Origin: Paenibacillus thalictri
Lineage (GTDB): Bacteria; Bacillota; Bacilli; Paenibacillales; NBRC-103111
Reading direction: 5' to 3'
Length of the DNA: 64,000 nt
Assembly (NCBI RefSeq): GCF_004307995.1
Contig: NZ_SIRE01000009.1
Span: 1-64,000 of the forward strand
This document shows positions 9,039-18,167 of this stretch, in pieces. Both the position numbers and the translations under genes were made by a program. Position 1 is the first letter of the stretch; each line of letters begins with the position of its first letter. The notes below the pieces were generated by a model, which saw nothing but the letters and a program-made list of their open reading frames with translations, did not search any database and was not told the origin of the DNA.

Positions 9039-9397
9039 TAGTATTAGACTGGGAATGGCATTAAGCTACCGGGAGGATAGCTGGTTATGATAAATCGTAA
9101 TCGACGAGCTTGAGGCGTTCGGTGGAGATCCAGCTGTCGTTGCGACCGCTCTGGCACTTAGAAATAAAGGAGTCGTGAAGTTGAATGAATGTAAATACAG
9201 TAGTTTTAGGCGGCATCTGACGATGCTGCCTTTTTGCCTTTAAAATCATGGAATTTCTATAAAAATAAAAGTGTTTTCCTCTTAATTCGCCTCATCCTCT
9301 TTTAATCATCCATGTAAAAAAACGTTTTATTTATATATGCTTATACGAAAGCCAAAGCTTTTTTAAGCGGCAAAAAATAAATAAAGGGGAATTTTGG
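9039..9397 (+). other. Intergenic region with a short gene remnant and terminator
   Basis: A 49-codon open stretch without a convincing start runs from 9094 to the TAA at 9241-9243 (it begins IVIDELEAFGGDPAVVATAL). It could be the C-terminal end of a lost gene, but I do not recognise it. A hairpin terminator overlaps its 3' part, so the true coding end was probably earlier. From 9244 to 9397 there is only the AT-rich leader of the MFS gene, with an AAAGGGGA ribosome binding site just before its GTG. Confidence 0.3.
9208..9235 (+). terminator. Rho-independent terminator
   Basis: The stem AGGCGGCATC / GATGCTGCCT with a 4-nt loop is followed by TTTT. It ends whatever was transcribed rightwards from the transposon-end region and would insulate the MFS gene from read-through. 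Confidence 0.65.
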
Positions 9398-10597
9398 GTG
9401 AACTCAAACACTGCTCTTTTAAGAAAAGGCGGAGCAAACGTGTCGTCTTCCAAACGTCTTCCGTGGGTCGGGTTGCTGGCCTTAGCCATGGCGGGATTCA
9501 TCTGCATTCTTACGGAAGGACTACCTGCTGGATTACTGCCGCAAATTGCACATGATCTTGGGGTCACAGAAGCTCTTGCCGGACAATTGGTTACTCTCTA
9601 TGCGGTTGGATCTCTTCTGGCCGCTATTCCTTTGACAACGGCTACCCGCGGGTGGAGGCGCCGGCCGCTTCTGCTGTTGTGCATCATCGGCTTTCTTGTA
9701 TTTAACACCATCACCGCGTTATCTTCTGCTTATGTGCTGACGCTTGTCGCTCGTTTCTTCGCAGGTGTCTCGGCAGGTGTTCTGTGGGGGATGACGGCAG
9801 GTTATGCGCGGCGCATGGTGCCTGATTCGCTGAAAGGAAGAGCGATTGCCATAGCCATGGTTGGCACCCCGTTGGCATTGGCGGTGGGCGTTCCGCTTGG
9901 TACTTTTTTCGGTACTTATACAGGTTGGCGTCTCATTTTCGGAGCTGTATCATTACTGGCTGCAGCCCTTATTGGCTGGGTACTCTGGAAGGTGCCGGAT
10001 TATGCCGGCGAGCCTGCCAGTGATCAGCTCCCTTTTCACAAGGTTTTCCTGATTCCCGGTGTACGGCCGATTCTGTTCGTCGTTTTGGCATGGATACTAG
10101 CTCATAATATTTTGTACACCTATATTGCACCGTATCTTGCGGAAACCGCGTTTGCTCAGCGAGTGGATTTGGTTCTTCTTATTTTCGGAATTACCTCTGT
10201 TGTCGGCATTTGGGTGATAGGCATGCTTATTGACCGTTTTCTAAGAATACTGGTTTTAATTAGCATCACGGGATTTGCTTTGGCTTCTGCAGTCTTGGGA
10301 ATCGAAATGGATCAGCCTGCAATCATCATTCTTGGTGTTACGGCGTGGGGGCTTACGTTTGGAGGGGCAGCCACTTTGCTGCAAACAGCAATAGCACAAG
10401 CTGGGGGAAATAGCGCAGATATAGCCCAATCAATGCTGGTCACCGTGTGGAATGTGGCAATCGGCGGAGGAGGGATTATCGGTGGGTTTCTTCTCGAACT
10501 GCTTGGAGCCGGATTCCTTCCGGGCTCATTAATCATCCTGCTGCTTCCCTCCTTGCTTGCAGCTTGGCTAGCTAAAATGCATGGCTTTCCTTCCTAA
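9398..10597 (+). CDS. MFS transporter, DHA1-type drug or metabolite exporter
   Basis: This 399-aa integral membrane protein has twelve predicted hydrophobic helices and the family features of the AraJ/YdhP-like part of the major facilitator superfamily. The loop between helices 2 and 3 has a degenerate motif A (TATRGWRRRPLLLLC), and helix 5 has the GxxxGPxxG-like stretch GTPLALAVGVPLG. It probably exports small hydrophobic or amino-acid-like compounds by proton antiport. The start is GTG, seven bases after AAAGGGGA; an in-frame ATG is not needed. The convergent Lrp/AsnC-type regulator shares a bidirectional terminator with it, and such regulators often control neighbouring exporters. The substrate cannot be told from sequence. 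Confidence 0.85.
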   Translation: MNSNTALLRKGGANVSSSKRLPWVGLLALAMAGFICILTEGLPAGLLPQIAHDLGVTEALAGQLVTLYAVGSLLAAIPLTTATRGWRRRPLLLLCIIGFLVFNTITALSSAYVLTLVARFFAGVSAGVLWGMTAGYARRMVPDSLKGRAIAIAMVGTPLALAVGVPLGTFFGTYTGWRLIFGAVSLLAAALIGWVLWKVPDYAGEPASDQLPFHKVFLIPGVRPILFVVLAWILAHNILYTYIAPYLAETAFAQRVDLVLLIFGITSVVGIWVIGMLIDRFLRILVLISITGFALASAVLGIEMDQPAIIILGVTAWGLTFGGAATLLQTAIAQAGGNSADIAQSMLVTVWNVAIGGGGIIGGFLLELLGAGFLPGSLIILLLPSLLAAWLAKMHGFPS

Positions 10598-10622
10598 AGG
10601 AATCCACGAGTGCAACATAAGC

Positions 10623-10660
10623 AAAAAAATGAATCCGCTGCAAATGCGGATTCATTTTTT
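10623..10660. terminator. Bidirectional terminator between MFS and Lrp genes
   Basis: The arms ATGAATCCGC and GCGGATTCAT have a 6-7 nt loop, an A7 tract before and a T6 tract after, so the hairpin works for both convergent genes. Confidence 0.9.
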
Positions 10661-10679
10661 GGGATTATCGAATTACGTC

Positions 10680-11123
10680 TTATGCGAGCAAATTCGTTTC
10701 TCCAATGAGATTTTTATAAGCGATCGGTGAAGACATTACGATCAGAGTCGTATAGGTTCCGTATTGATCGCACCGGTTTTCAAACTCCTCCAGCTCCTGG
10801 GTTGTTTCCGTGAGGACCTTCAATAAATAATTATGCTCACCGCTTATCCGATAACATTCCGTGACCTCCGGTGATGAACGACAAAAATCAAGGAAAGGAT
10901 AGCAATTCCTGGTTCGAACAAGCATATAGGCTGTGCATTGCTTACCCACTTTTTGCGAAGAAATGACGGTTCGGTATTCCTCGATAACACCCTTTTCTTC
11001 CATGCGTTTTACACGTTCAGTTACGGCTGGCTGAGACAATCCCACCAGCTTTCCTAAATCTGTCATTGATAATCTCGCCTGGTCCTGCAAATGGAGCAGG
11101 ATGTTTTTATCGATTTCGTCCAA
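10680..11123 (-). CDS. Lrp/AsnC-family transcriptional regulator
   Basis: This 147-aa protein begins with the classical MDEIDKNILLHLQDQARLS, followed by a winged helix-turn-helix (residues about 20-60, LGKLVGLSQPAVTERVKRM) and an AsnC/RAM effector-binding domain (residues about 68-140). Family members form octamers and respond to amino acids. It is transcribed towards the MFS exporter and away from the serine hydrolase, so the 170-bp gap with the hydrolase gene is the likely operator region. It plausibly controls one or both neighbours, but no specific binding site can be assigned. Confidence 0.9.
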   Translation of the reverse strand: MDEIDKNILLHLQDQARLSMTDLGKLVGLSQPAVTERVKRMEEKGVIEEYRTVISSQKVGKQCTAYMLVRTRNCYPFLDFCRSSPEVTECYRISGEHNYLLKVLTETTQELEEFENRCDQYGTYTTLIVMSSPIAYKNLIGETNLLA

Positions 11124-11295
11124 GAAAATCGTTCTCCTTTAATTTAAAAGTTATTACTTTTAGATACCTTTAGAATCATCGAAAATTTCTTTATCTAACT
11201 TGTTTGTTTTATATAAGGAAGCGGAAATTATTTATATAATAAACACACTTGCTTTAAATAATCAAGTAAATTACAGCAGGAGAGGATTGAGAAAC

Positions 11296-12462
11296 ATGAG
11301 AAATATTGATCTGGAATTGGTGCATAAAAGCGTCAATGAGGTAATTGACCGCACACTTGAGGAAAAAAGGATCGTGGGTACCGTAGTCCAAATTGTATTA
11401 GGCGGAAACCTCGTTTACAGCAGGCCTGCTGGTTGGACCGACCGCGAGCAGAAACGGCCGATGCAGGAAAATGCTTTGTTTAGATATGCTTCGGTAACCA
11501 AGCCGGTTGTGTCAACGGCAGCCTTAGTATTAATTTCGCAAGGGAGAATGCAGTTAAACGATCTGGTGGAAAAATGGTTGCCCGCATTTCGTCCCAAACT
11601 GCCAAACGGACAGTATGCCTCCATGACCGTTCACCATCTGATGACGCATACCGCCGGCTTAACCTACCGTTTCTTCCAGGAAGAAAAGGGAACTTATGAG
11701 CTTGCTGGGGTATCGGACGGCATGGATTTGGCGGGAATTACACTTGAAGAGAATTTGCAAAGAATCGCTTCTGTACCGCTTCTATATGAGCCGGGGAAAA
11801 TGTGGAGGTACTCTATAGCAACAGACGTGCTCGGAGCGGTCATCGAAAAGGTTACTGGAATGCCGCTTAGTGAAGCTGTACAGATGCTTGTAACTCATCC
11901 GCTTTCCATGATGGACACTGATTTCAAGGCCGTGGACATGGACAGATTGACCACAGCTTACGCAGACAGCGCTGGAGAGCCCCGGCGCTTGCACGATTTT
12001 GATACCGTTCCTTTCGTAGAGGGGACGGCAGGATTCCTCCTTTCACCCAATAGGTTTGCCGATAAGACGGCTTACCCTTCCGGAGGAGCCGGCATGATTG
12101 GCAGCGCAGGAGACTTTCTTAAACTGCTAGAAGCTTTGCGGCTGGGAGGAAATCCGATTCTACCGAGGGCTCTTGTCACAGAAATGACAACCAATCAAAT
12201 CGGTAAGCTTGTAATGCCCAATTGGCCGGGGAGAGGCTTTGGACTTGGTTTCACGCTGCTTAAAGACCCAGCGAATGCCAATACACCTGAATCGCCGGGA
12301 ACGTGGCGGATGGGTGGCACCTATGGTCACTCCTGGTTTGTTGATCCGAGTGAGGAGCTTAGTGTTGTAGCGTTCACCAATACGGCGCTTGAAGGAATAT
12401 CAGGCAGATTTACAACGGAGCTGTGCGAATCTGTCTACAAGGGTATTCGAGGAGTTAAGTAA
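11296..12462 (+). CDS. Beta-lactamase-fold serine hydrolase (class C/EstB type)
   Basis: This is a 388-aa protein of the beta-lactamase/penicillin-binding-like family used by esterases, D-aminopeptidases and class C beta-lactamases. The catalytic SxxK is SVTK in LFRYASVTKPVVST (about residue 62); the tyrosine motif is WRYSIATD; and GHSWF near the C-terminus replaces KTG. No signal peptide is seen, so it is probably cytosolic and an esterase rather than an antibiotic-resistance enzyme. I start at ATG 11296, behind AGGAGAGG with a 7-nt gap, instead of an upstream in-frame start at 11200 that would add a leader without features. It diverges from the Lrp/AsnC regulator. An IS630 remnant begins about 100 bp after the stop. 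Confidence 0.85.
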   Translation: MRNIDLELVHKSVNEVIDRTLEEKRIVGTVVQIVLGGNLVYSRPAGWTDREQKRPMQENALFRYASVTKPVVSTAALVLISQGRMQLNDLVEKWLPAFRPKLPNGQYASMTVHHLMTHTAGLTYRFFQEEKGTYELAGVSDGMDLAGITLEENLQRIASVPLLYEPGKMWRYSIATDVLGAVIEKVTGMPLSEAVQMLVTHPLSMMDTDFKAVDMDRLTTAYADSAGEPRRLHDFDTVPFVEGTAGFLLSPNRFADKTAYPSGGAGMIGSAGDFLKLLEALRLGGNPILPRALVTEMTTNQIGKLVMPNWPGRGFGLGFTLLKDPANANTPESPGTWRMGGTYGHSWFVDPSEELSVVAFTNTALEGISGRFTTELCESVYKGIRGVK

Positions 12463-12568
12463 TGAGTAAGAACATTATCTTGAACAAATATTCGGAGTAT
12501 ATAGACTCTAGATGGATATCTGATTACATTTACTTTTACTAAGTTAATTTGAGATGAGAATTTACCAT

Positions 12569-13059
12569 ATGAGCTATACAAAGCCTACGTATACCCTTGC
12601 TGTTGCGGATCCTGCGAAGCAGGAACGGTTTGTCGAAGAAACGTTTCCCGCTATAAAAAAGGGTTGAAGATGGCGAAATTGATCATCTTTTGTTTGAAGA
12701 TGAAAGCATGATCCGTGATTATCAAGCGCTGCAACAAACGTGGTTTGAGAAAGGCAAGCATTACGATGGTGCTGGACAATGCTCGGATTCATCACGCCAA
12801 GTTACTCGAGCCGTTCATGAACGAAAACAAGCGACTCACATTCGTCTTCCTTCCACCTTACAGCCCGCAGCTCAATATTGTGGAAGGGCTCTGGAAGTGG
12901 ATCAAAGGCGATGTCGTTAATAATGTCTTTTACCACACGGTAGCAGAAATACGTAACAATGTTCGTTCCTTTATGGAATCAATTATGAAGAATCCTCAAG
13001 CTATAATTGACCGTCTCTGCGTCCGCATGGAGTCCAATAGAATTGTGCAATTTCTTTAA
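12569..13059 (+). pseudogene. IS630-family transposase remnant
   Basis: The remnant starts at ATG 12569 (SYTKPTYTLAVADPAKQERF), shifts frame after AIKKG near 12665, continues as GEIDHLLFEDESMIRDYQAL (start of the DDE domain), loses about 60 codons near 12750-12765, and resumes in another frame as MVLDNARIHHAKLL and PPYSPQLNIVEGLWKWIK up to the stop at 13059. The N-terminal helix-turn-helix part and the middle of the catalytic domain are missing, so it is inactive. I found no terminal inverted repeats. Confidence 0.85.
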
Positions 13060-13211
13060 TTCAAGTTATATAGATGGTCATTGCGCTAGCGGCTAACTAT
13101 AGCGTCATGACGAACAGGCAACTAGCATTATTGGCTGCCTGTTGAATTAATTAACAATCAAATTACGCAACTGTAAGTAGGTTATAAGCCAATTGTTGGT
13201 GACAACAGCGG

Positions 13212-13354
13212 CAGTCTAAGACTTTATTTTTCAAGTTTGGTTAGCCGCTGTTCCTTTTAATTAATCAGTCTAAAACTTATACTTCAAAAGCCGACGATTT
13301 CCTAACTCACAAACCGCGTCAAATCAACAACTCCAGTCTAATACTTTATTTTCT
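13212..13354. repeat. Three direct CAGTCTAA repeats, transposon-end type
   Basis: Copies of CAGTCTAANACTTTATTTTC begin at 13212, 13266 (shortened) and 13334. The gap of 68 bp between the last two matches the 67 bp seen in the GGTTCAC array at 8886/8953, and both arrays lead into the same 62-bp unit. This points to two related elements with diverged transposase-binding sites. No coding sequence accompanies them. Confidence 0.55.
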
Positions 13355-13358
13355 TCGA

Positions 13359-13420
13359 ACACGAAATTATGGTTTTCATAATTTCGAGGTTCTTTGTATT
13401 TTAGGTGTTAAATGAAAATA
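13359..13420. repeat. 62-bp palindrome-containing repeat, copy 2
   Basis: The sequence is identical over 62 bp to 8977-9038, with the same CGAAATTATG / CATAATTTCG hairpin. Together the copies form direct repeats bracketing about 4.3 kb with the MFS, Lrp, hydrolase and IS630 genes. Confidence 0.75.
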
Positions 13421-13453
13421 AACCATTAGACTGGAAAATAAAGTGTTAGACAG
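13414..13453. repeat. Two inverted CAGTCTAA-type repeats
   Basis: GAAAATAAACCATTAGACTG (13414-13433) and GAAAATAAAGTGTTAGACAG (13434-13453) are adjacent 20-bp units in the opposite orientation to those at 13212-13354. The palindromic unit is therefore flanked on both sides by inward- and outward-facing copies of the same site, as if two element ends were fused. Confidence 0.55.
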
Positions 13454-13670
13454 AAATAAAGTTTTCTTAGTGTTTCATAGCTCAAACTAAAACTACATGC
13501 TACTATCGTAGGCAATAACCCTTGAAATAATTGGGCATATCATAACCTCTTTGTATAATATGGGTTTTACTGCACTATCATTAAATCCTGATATGCTACA
13601 TTGGTCCCTTAGGAGCTCTAAAGAAAATTTGGATAGATAGTGCTTAGCTGCAGCAATTTTTGGAAGATTT

Positions 13671-13853
13671 ATGAACAATCAAATTTCCATTGAAGTTGAA
13701 AAGCACAAATCAGAAATTAATAAATGGTATCAATTTTATGTGGGTTTAGACATCGGTGCAGATTTTCATGTTGCTGCTTGTATTTCCTTTGAAAAGTTCC
13801 GAGTGAAGGCCAGTGCAGCACTTCATCCTCGATTACCTGCAACTGCTCCATAG
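13671..13853 (+). pseudogene. Possible IS110-type transposase N-terminal fragment
   Basis: A 60-codon open frame contains YVGLDIGADFHVAACISFEK, which resembles the first DEDD motif of IS110-family transposases (V-G-I-D-x2-x3-H-x-A). After that the frame loses similarity and stops at 13851-13853, so at most the first tenth of a transposase is left. The surrounding 13454-14048 contains no intact gene. A minus-strand open frame at 13493-13678 may be a scrap of another transposase, but I cannot place it. Confidence 0.35.
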
Positions 13854-14048
13854 CCCAGATCATATTCAGCCAGTAGCTGTTGCAGATGAAGCTTGTACGC
13901 TTTCTAGGCATGCTTGCGAATGGGTGAACGAAGTATTTTTAAGCGAGAAAGTGGAGACCACTCGAACGATTGTTGTGCGAGAACGATGAAATCGCCGGGC
14001 ATATGCGCTCAGCTCTTTGGATTTATATTTTAACGTTGATGCTCTTCG

Positions 14049-14157
14049 TTATCCCTGGCCTTCCGACGCAGTATTGTTCATGAAGTTGATCGCCCACGCC
14101 CACATATGGCCGTCCAAGACCTCGAAGGCCCATGATAAATAAACCCATGATCCTGCT
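14049..14157 (-). pseudogene. Truncated VOC (glyoxalase-fold) gene, C-terminal fragment
   Basis: Read leftwards, this stretch encodes DHGFIYH, then after a one-base frameshift AFEVLDGHMWAWAINFMNN and a TASEGQG ending at the TAA (14049-14051). This matches the C-terminus of the intact VOC gene at 15773-16201 (DHGFMYHWGFVDLDGHLWAI), which also ends in GQG. It is the last third of a paralogous gene, cut off near 14157. The intact copy lies on the far side of the sigma-factor and SRPBCC genes. Confidence 0.75.
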
Positions 14158-14237
14158 AGTTATTCTATTGAGGCTGCTAGCTTCATTGCATATAATGAAG
14201 GTACTGCCCTTCGGGGAGATCGTTAAGGGAGGCCGCG

Positions 14238-15194
14238 ATGAACGAGAATGCATTTGACGAACCATTATTTGCAGGCTTGAAGCCGGGCTTAACCTCGTTC
14301 TGTTACCGAATGCTAGGCTCCATGGACGATGCGGATGATGCCGTTCAGGAGACGAGTATTCGGGTCTGGCAGAGCTGGAGCACGTTCAGACAGGATTCCT
14401 CGTTTAAAACTTGGGTCTATCGGATTGCCTCCAACCTGTGCTTGGACAAGCTGAGACAATCCAAACGCCGCGCGCTTCCCGTTGACCTGTTCGATCCGGC
14501 CGTCGCCATCGTCGAGCCGCGCGACACGCTGCCGGACTCTGCCTGGATCTGGCCGTCTCCCGACTTTGGGGGCAATCCGGAGGATCGGCTCGTCCGCAGA
14601 GATACCCTTAAACTGTGCTTCATCGCTCTCTTGCAGACCTTGCCTCCGCGGCAGCGCGCGGTACTCATTTTGAAGGATGTATTTGAGTGGTCCTCCAAGC
14701 AGATCGCGGAAACGTTGGCGATGTCGCCGGCAGCGGTGAACAGCGCCTTGCAAAGAGCCCGAGAGACGATGGACCGGGCGCAGCTTCGCTCGGATGAGCT
14801 CAGCAGCATGGACGTTCAACCGGAGCAGCAGCTGCTATCTCGGTATGTGGAGGCCTTCGAGCAATTCGATATTGCTGCGCTCGTCGCGTTGTTCCACGAG
14901 GAAGGCTGCATGTCGATGCCGCCCTTCGAGATGTGGATCCGCGGCAAGGAAAATTTGTCCGCCTTCTATTCGCTTACTCGCTGGCATTGCGAAGGTTCGC
15001 GATTTGTGCCCATTACGGTGAATGGCGGTTATCCGGCGTTGGCCCAGTATATGCCGGGCAAAGAGGGCTCTGGTCTGGTACCCTGGGGTATCCACGTCAT
15101 CGAAACCAAAGAAAATCAAATCCTGCACGTTCAAAACTTCATTCATACGCCATTATTTTCGCGATTTGGGCTGCCTGAGCGAATTGACCGATGA
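14238..15194 (+). CDS. SigX5-like sigma-70 factor with SnoaL-type C-terminal domain
   Basis: This 318-aa extracytoplasmic-function sigma factor has an added C-terminal NTF2/SnoaL-like domain. Region 2 spans about 17-85 (FCYRMLGSMDDADDAVQETS, WVYRIASNLCLDKLRQ). Region 4 lies at about 130-180 (LPPRQRAVLILKDVFEWSS, then the helix-turn-helix around ETLAMSPAAVNSALQRAR). The last 120 residues (SRYVEAFEQFDIAALVALFH onward) form the SnoaL-like part, which in this class modulates promoter binding in place of a separate anti-sigma factor. The ATG follows AGGGAGG-like sequence with normal spacing. An SRPBCC protein gene follows after 75 bp on the same strand and is the likely co-regulated partner. Confidence 0.85.
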   Translation: MNENAFDEPLFAGLKPGLTSFCYRMLGSMDDADDAVQETSIRVWQSWSTFRQDSSFKTWVYRIASNLCLDKLRQSKRRALPVDLFDPAVAIVEPRDTLPDSAWIWPSPDFGGNPEDRLVRRDTLKLCFIALLQTLPPRQRAVLILKDVFEWSSKQIAETLAMSPAAVNSALQRARETMDRAQLRSDELSSMDVQPEQQLLSRYVEAFEQFDIAALVALFHEEGCMSMPPFEMWIRGKENLSAFYSLTRWHCEGSRFVPITVNGGYPALAQYMPGKEGSGLVPWGIHVIETKENQILHVQNFIHTPLFSRFGLPERIDR

Positions 15195-15269
15195 ATTTCG
15201 TCATTGGCTTACGTCTATATTATTGAAGAATAAACAAATGACGAATATCATGAGAGAGGTGTCTATTTA

Positions 15270-15695
15270 ATGGAAACGAGTCAACCGACGAAAGTAACCG
15301 TGCAAGCCGTCATTCAAGCCCCTGTCGAGAAGGTATGGCGCTATTGGACCGAGCCGGATCACACCACGAAGTGGAATCAAGCGTCCGAGGACTGGCACGC
15401 GCCGAGAGCCGAAAACGATCTGCGGGTCGGCGGCAAGTTTCTGACACGGATGGAAGCGAAGGATGGCAGCATGGGCTTTGATTTTGGCGGCGTCTACGAT
15501 GTCGTGAATCGGCATGAGGCGATCGGCTACACCATGGAAGACGGAAGAAGAGTGGATATTGCTTTCGTCGATCAAGGGAATGAGACGAAGATCATTGAAA
15601 CGTTCGACGCGGAAAGCTCCAATCCCGTTGAGTTCCAGCAAGCAGGCTGGCAAGCGATCATGGACAATTTCAAAGTCTATACCGAACAAAACTAA
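15270..15695 (+). CDS. SRPBCC/AHSA1-type small ligand-binding protein
   Basis: This 141-aa cytosolic protein has the START/AHA1-like helix-grip fold (Activator of Hsp90 ATPase homologue 1-like family). It shows the family hallmarks QAPVEKVWRYWTEPDHTTKW near the N-terminus, GGKFLTRMEA in the middle, and a C-terminal amphipathic helix with GWQAIMDNFKVY. Such proteins bind hydrophobic ligands or are accessory to sigma/ArsR-controlled stress genes; no catalytic residues are evident. GAGAGGTG lies 8-9 bases before the ATG. It follows the SigX5-like factor and converges with the VOC gene. Confidence 0.85.
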   Translation: METSQPTKVTVQAVIQAPVEKVWRYWTEPDHTTKWNQASEDWHAPRAENDLRVGGKFLTRMEAKDGSMGFDFGGVYDVVNRHEAIGYTMEDGRRVDIAFVDQGNETKIIETFDAESSNPVEFQQAGWQAIMDNFKVYTEQN

Positions 15696-15772
15696 TCATC
15701 GCGAAGAAGACGCCGGGGAAGATGCCCGACGTCCTTCTTTTTGAACCCTAGTACGAGCGTGCTCTCCGTTAG

Positions 15773-16201
15773 TTAGCCTTGACCTTGTGCCGCATCCATG
15801 TTCATGTAGTTAATTGCCCACAGATGGCCGTCCAAGTCCACGAAGCCCCAATGATACATGAACCCATGATCTTCAGGTTCAGCGTGCAATTTCCCGCCCA
15901 AGGAGACCGCGGTATTCACGATTTCATCGACCTTTTCCCGGCTCTCGAAGGCCAATGCGATCGTCATCTGCGCATACTTGCTCGTATCGACGGATTCCTT
16001 CTCCGTGAGCGTATTAAAGAATGCTTGATTGATCAGCATGACCTGCAGGTTGTCGCCAATCACGATGGCTACCGAAATCTCGTTCTCGGGGAATTGCGGG
16101 TTGAGCTCGAATCCGAGTCCGGTGAAGAACGCTTTCGATTGTTCTACGTTTTTTACAGGCAGGTTGAAGCTCGTGAATGCGGATGTTAATGCCATTTTCA
16201 A
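15773..16201 (-). CDS. VOC-family (glyoxalase/bleomycin resistance fold) protein
   Basis: This 142-aa protein has two beta-alpha-beta-beta-beta modules typical of the vicinal oxygen chelate family (SFNLPVKNVEQSKAFFTGLG at the start, FVDLDGHLWAINYMNMD at the end). It resembles the YP_-type extradiol/glyoxalase-like proteins often annotated only as VOC. Metal-ligand positions are not complete enough to assign an activity. Its ATG is preceded on the minus strand by AAGAGGTG. A truncated paralogue lies at 14049-14157 beyond the sigma-factor gene, which suggests an older tandem or a rearrangement. Confidence 0.85.
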   Translation of the reverse strand: MKMALTSAFTSFNLPVKNVEQSKAFFTGLGFELNPQFPENEISVAIVIGDNLQVMLINQAFFNTLTEKESVDTSKYAQMTIALAFESREKVDEIVNTAVSLGGKLHAEPEDHGFMYHWGFVDLDGHLWAINYMNMDAAQGQG

Positions 16202-16644
16202 AACACCTCTTCGTCAAATTAGTTTGTGTTCATTTATGCCCTCGTTTATATAGACGACAGCCGATCCGGGAATTCATCGGTCTCATGGATTCGGAAGCGT
16301 AAATTTTTGAAAAATAACTTGGTATTGAGTTCGGATACCCGCCATTCCCGTAAGGTTGCTTATTCTTATTGTGCAGGGATAAAGATTGAACCTCTCTAAA
16401 AAGGCAGCAGATCGTATATTCGATCTCAACTCAGTCCTTATACTTTACTTTCAAAACAGGCTTTAAGCAGGAAGCGGCGGAGGCGCTGGCTGCAAAACTC
16501 GTGCAGCTATTTAACGAAAAAGGCAAGCGAATTCCAAGCCGTTGACGACTGAGGAAATTATCGAGGCTATGGACATCAAAGGCAGAACGCATCTGCCATT
16601 CCAACAAAGACGGATCAAATCGGGACTTTCAAAGGAAATAATTA
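16202..16644. other. Intergenic region with an unidentified gene remnant
   Basis: The first 240 bases look non-coding. From about 16446, two consecutive plus-strand frames read as one decayed protein: FKQEAAEALAAKLVQLFNEK in one frame, then TTEEIIEAMDIKGRTHLPF after a shift near 16540. I do not recognise the family. No start codon with a ribosome binding site precedes it, so I treat it as a remnant. Confidence 0.3.
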
Positions 16645-16688
16645 AAAAACACAAAAGGAGCTTTGCCTTTAAACAATGGCATGCTCCT
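16645..16688 (-). terminator. Terminator of the small lysine-rich gene
   Basis: On the minus strand the arms AGGAGC (16688-16683) and GCTCCT (16661-16656), extended by an inner GCC/GGC pair, are followed by TTTTGTGTTTTTT. It lies about 45 bp after the stop of the small ORF at 16733-16849. Confidence 0.75.
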
Positions 16689-16732
16689 ATTTTTGTATTA
16701 CAAAGGCCATTACAAAGAATGAGCGATGTGTG

Positions 16733-16849
16733 TTAACCCTTTTGATCGTGCTTATACTTTTGAGCGGACAGGTCGGGCTTTTGAGCATGCAACTCTTTTT
16801 CAATGGTGGACTGAGATTTGGTGTTCTTGGTTTTGCTTTTATTTGACAT
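16733..16849 (-). CDS. Small lysine-rich hypothetical protein (38 aa)
   Basis: This 38-codon ORF begins MSNKSKTKNTKSQ and ends KYKHDQKG. It is very hydrophilic, with about a quarter lysine, no cysteine and no hydrophobic segment. The case for a real gene is a near-perfect AAGGAGG placed 9 bases before the ATG and a rho-independent terminator soon after the stop. The composition recalls small spore or DNA-associated proteins of sporulating Firmicutes, but I cannot assign a family. It stands alone between the VOC gene and the aldo/keto reductase terminator. Confidence 0.65.
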   Translation of the reverse strand: MSNKSKTKNTKSQSTIEKELHAQKPDLSAQKYKHDQKG

Positions 16850-17063
16850 AGAGAGTTCCTCCTTACGAATGGAATATACAGCATTGTTAATATGGGTAGT
16901 AATGCGAAAAAAATACAGAGCAATTGATAACTGGGATTGAGATGACTTCTATATGTTTTCTGGAAGTTTCGGGAGTTCTGTGTTTTACCTGATTTGGTGA
17001 GAGTATAGATTTCGTTACACCGGTAGGGACAGTTTTACTGTTCTTAGAATTTGGAATTCAGTA

Positions 17064-17098
17064 AAGAAAGGACAGGGCGGGTGCCCCTGTCCTTTCTT
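17064..17098 (-). terminator. Terminator downstream of the aldo/keto reductase gene
   Basis: The arms AAGAAAGGACAGGG and CCCTGTCCTTTCTT form a 14-bp perfect stem around a short loop. It lies about 45 bp after the stop of the minus-strand reductase gene. The U-run is partly inside the stem (CTTTCTTT on the minus strand). Confidence 0.7.
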
Positions 17099-17144
17099 AA
17101 TAGATGAGATTAAACGCGTGAAGAATTTATGGTCCGATCAAGGT

Positions 17145-18126
<982 letters not shown>

Positions 18127-18167
18127 TCAAGTCCTATTCAACAATAGTTTTGCAAGGAGGATTGCAC

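Noticed and set aside
11296-12462. Serine hydrolase as an antibiotic-inactivating class C beta-lactamase
   Set aside because: No signal peptide is present and the third motif is not KTG, so a cytosolic esterase-type enzyme is more likely.
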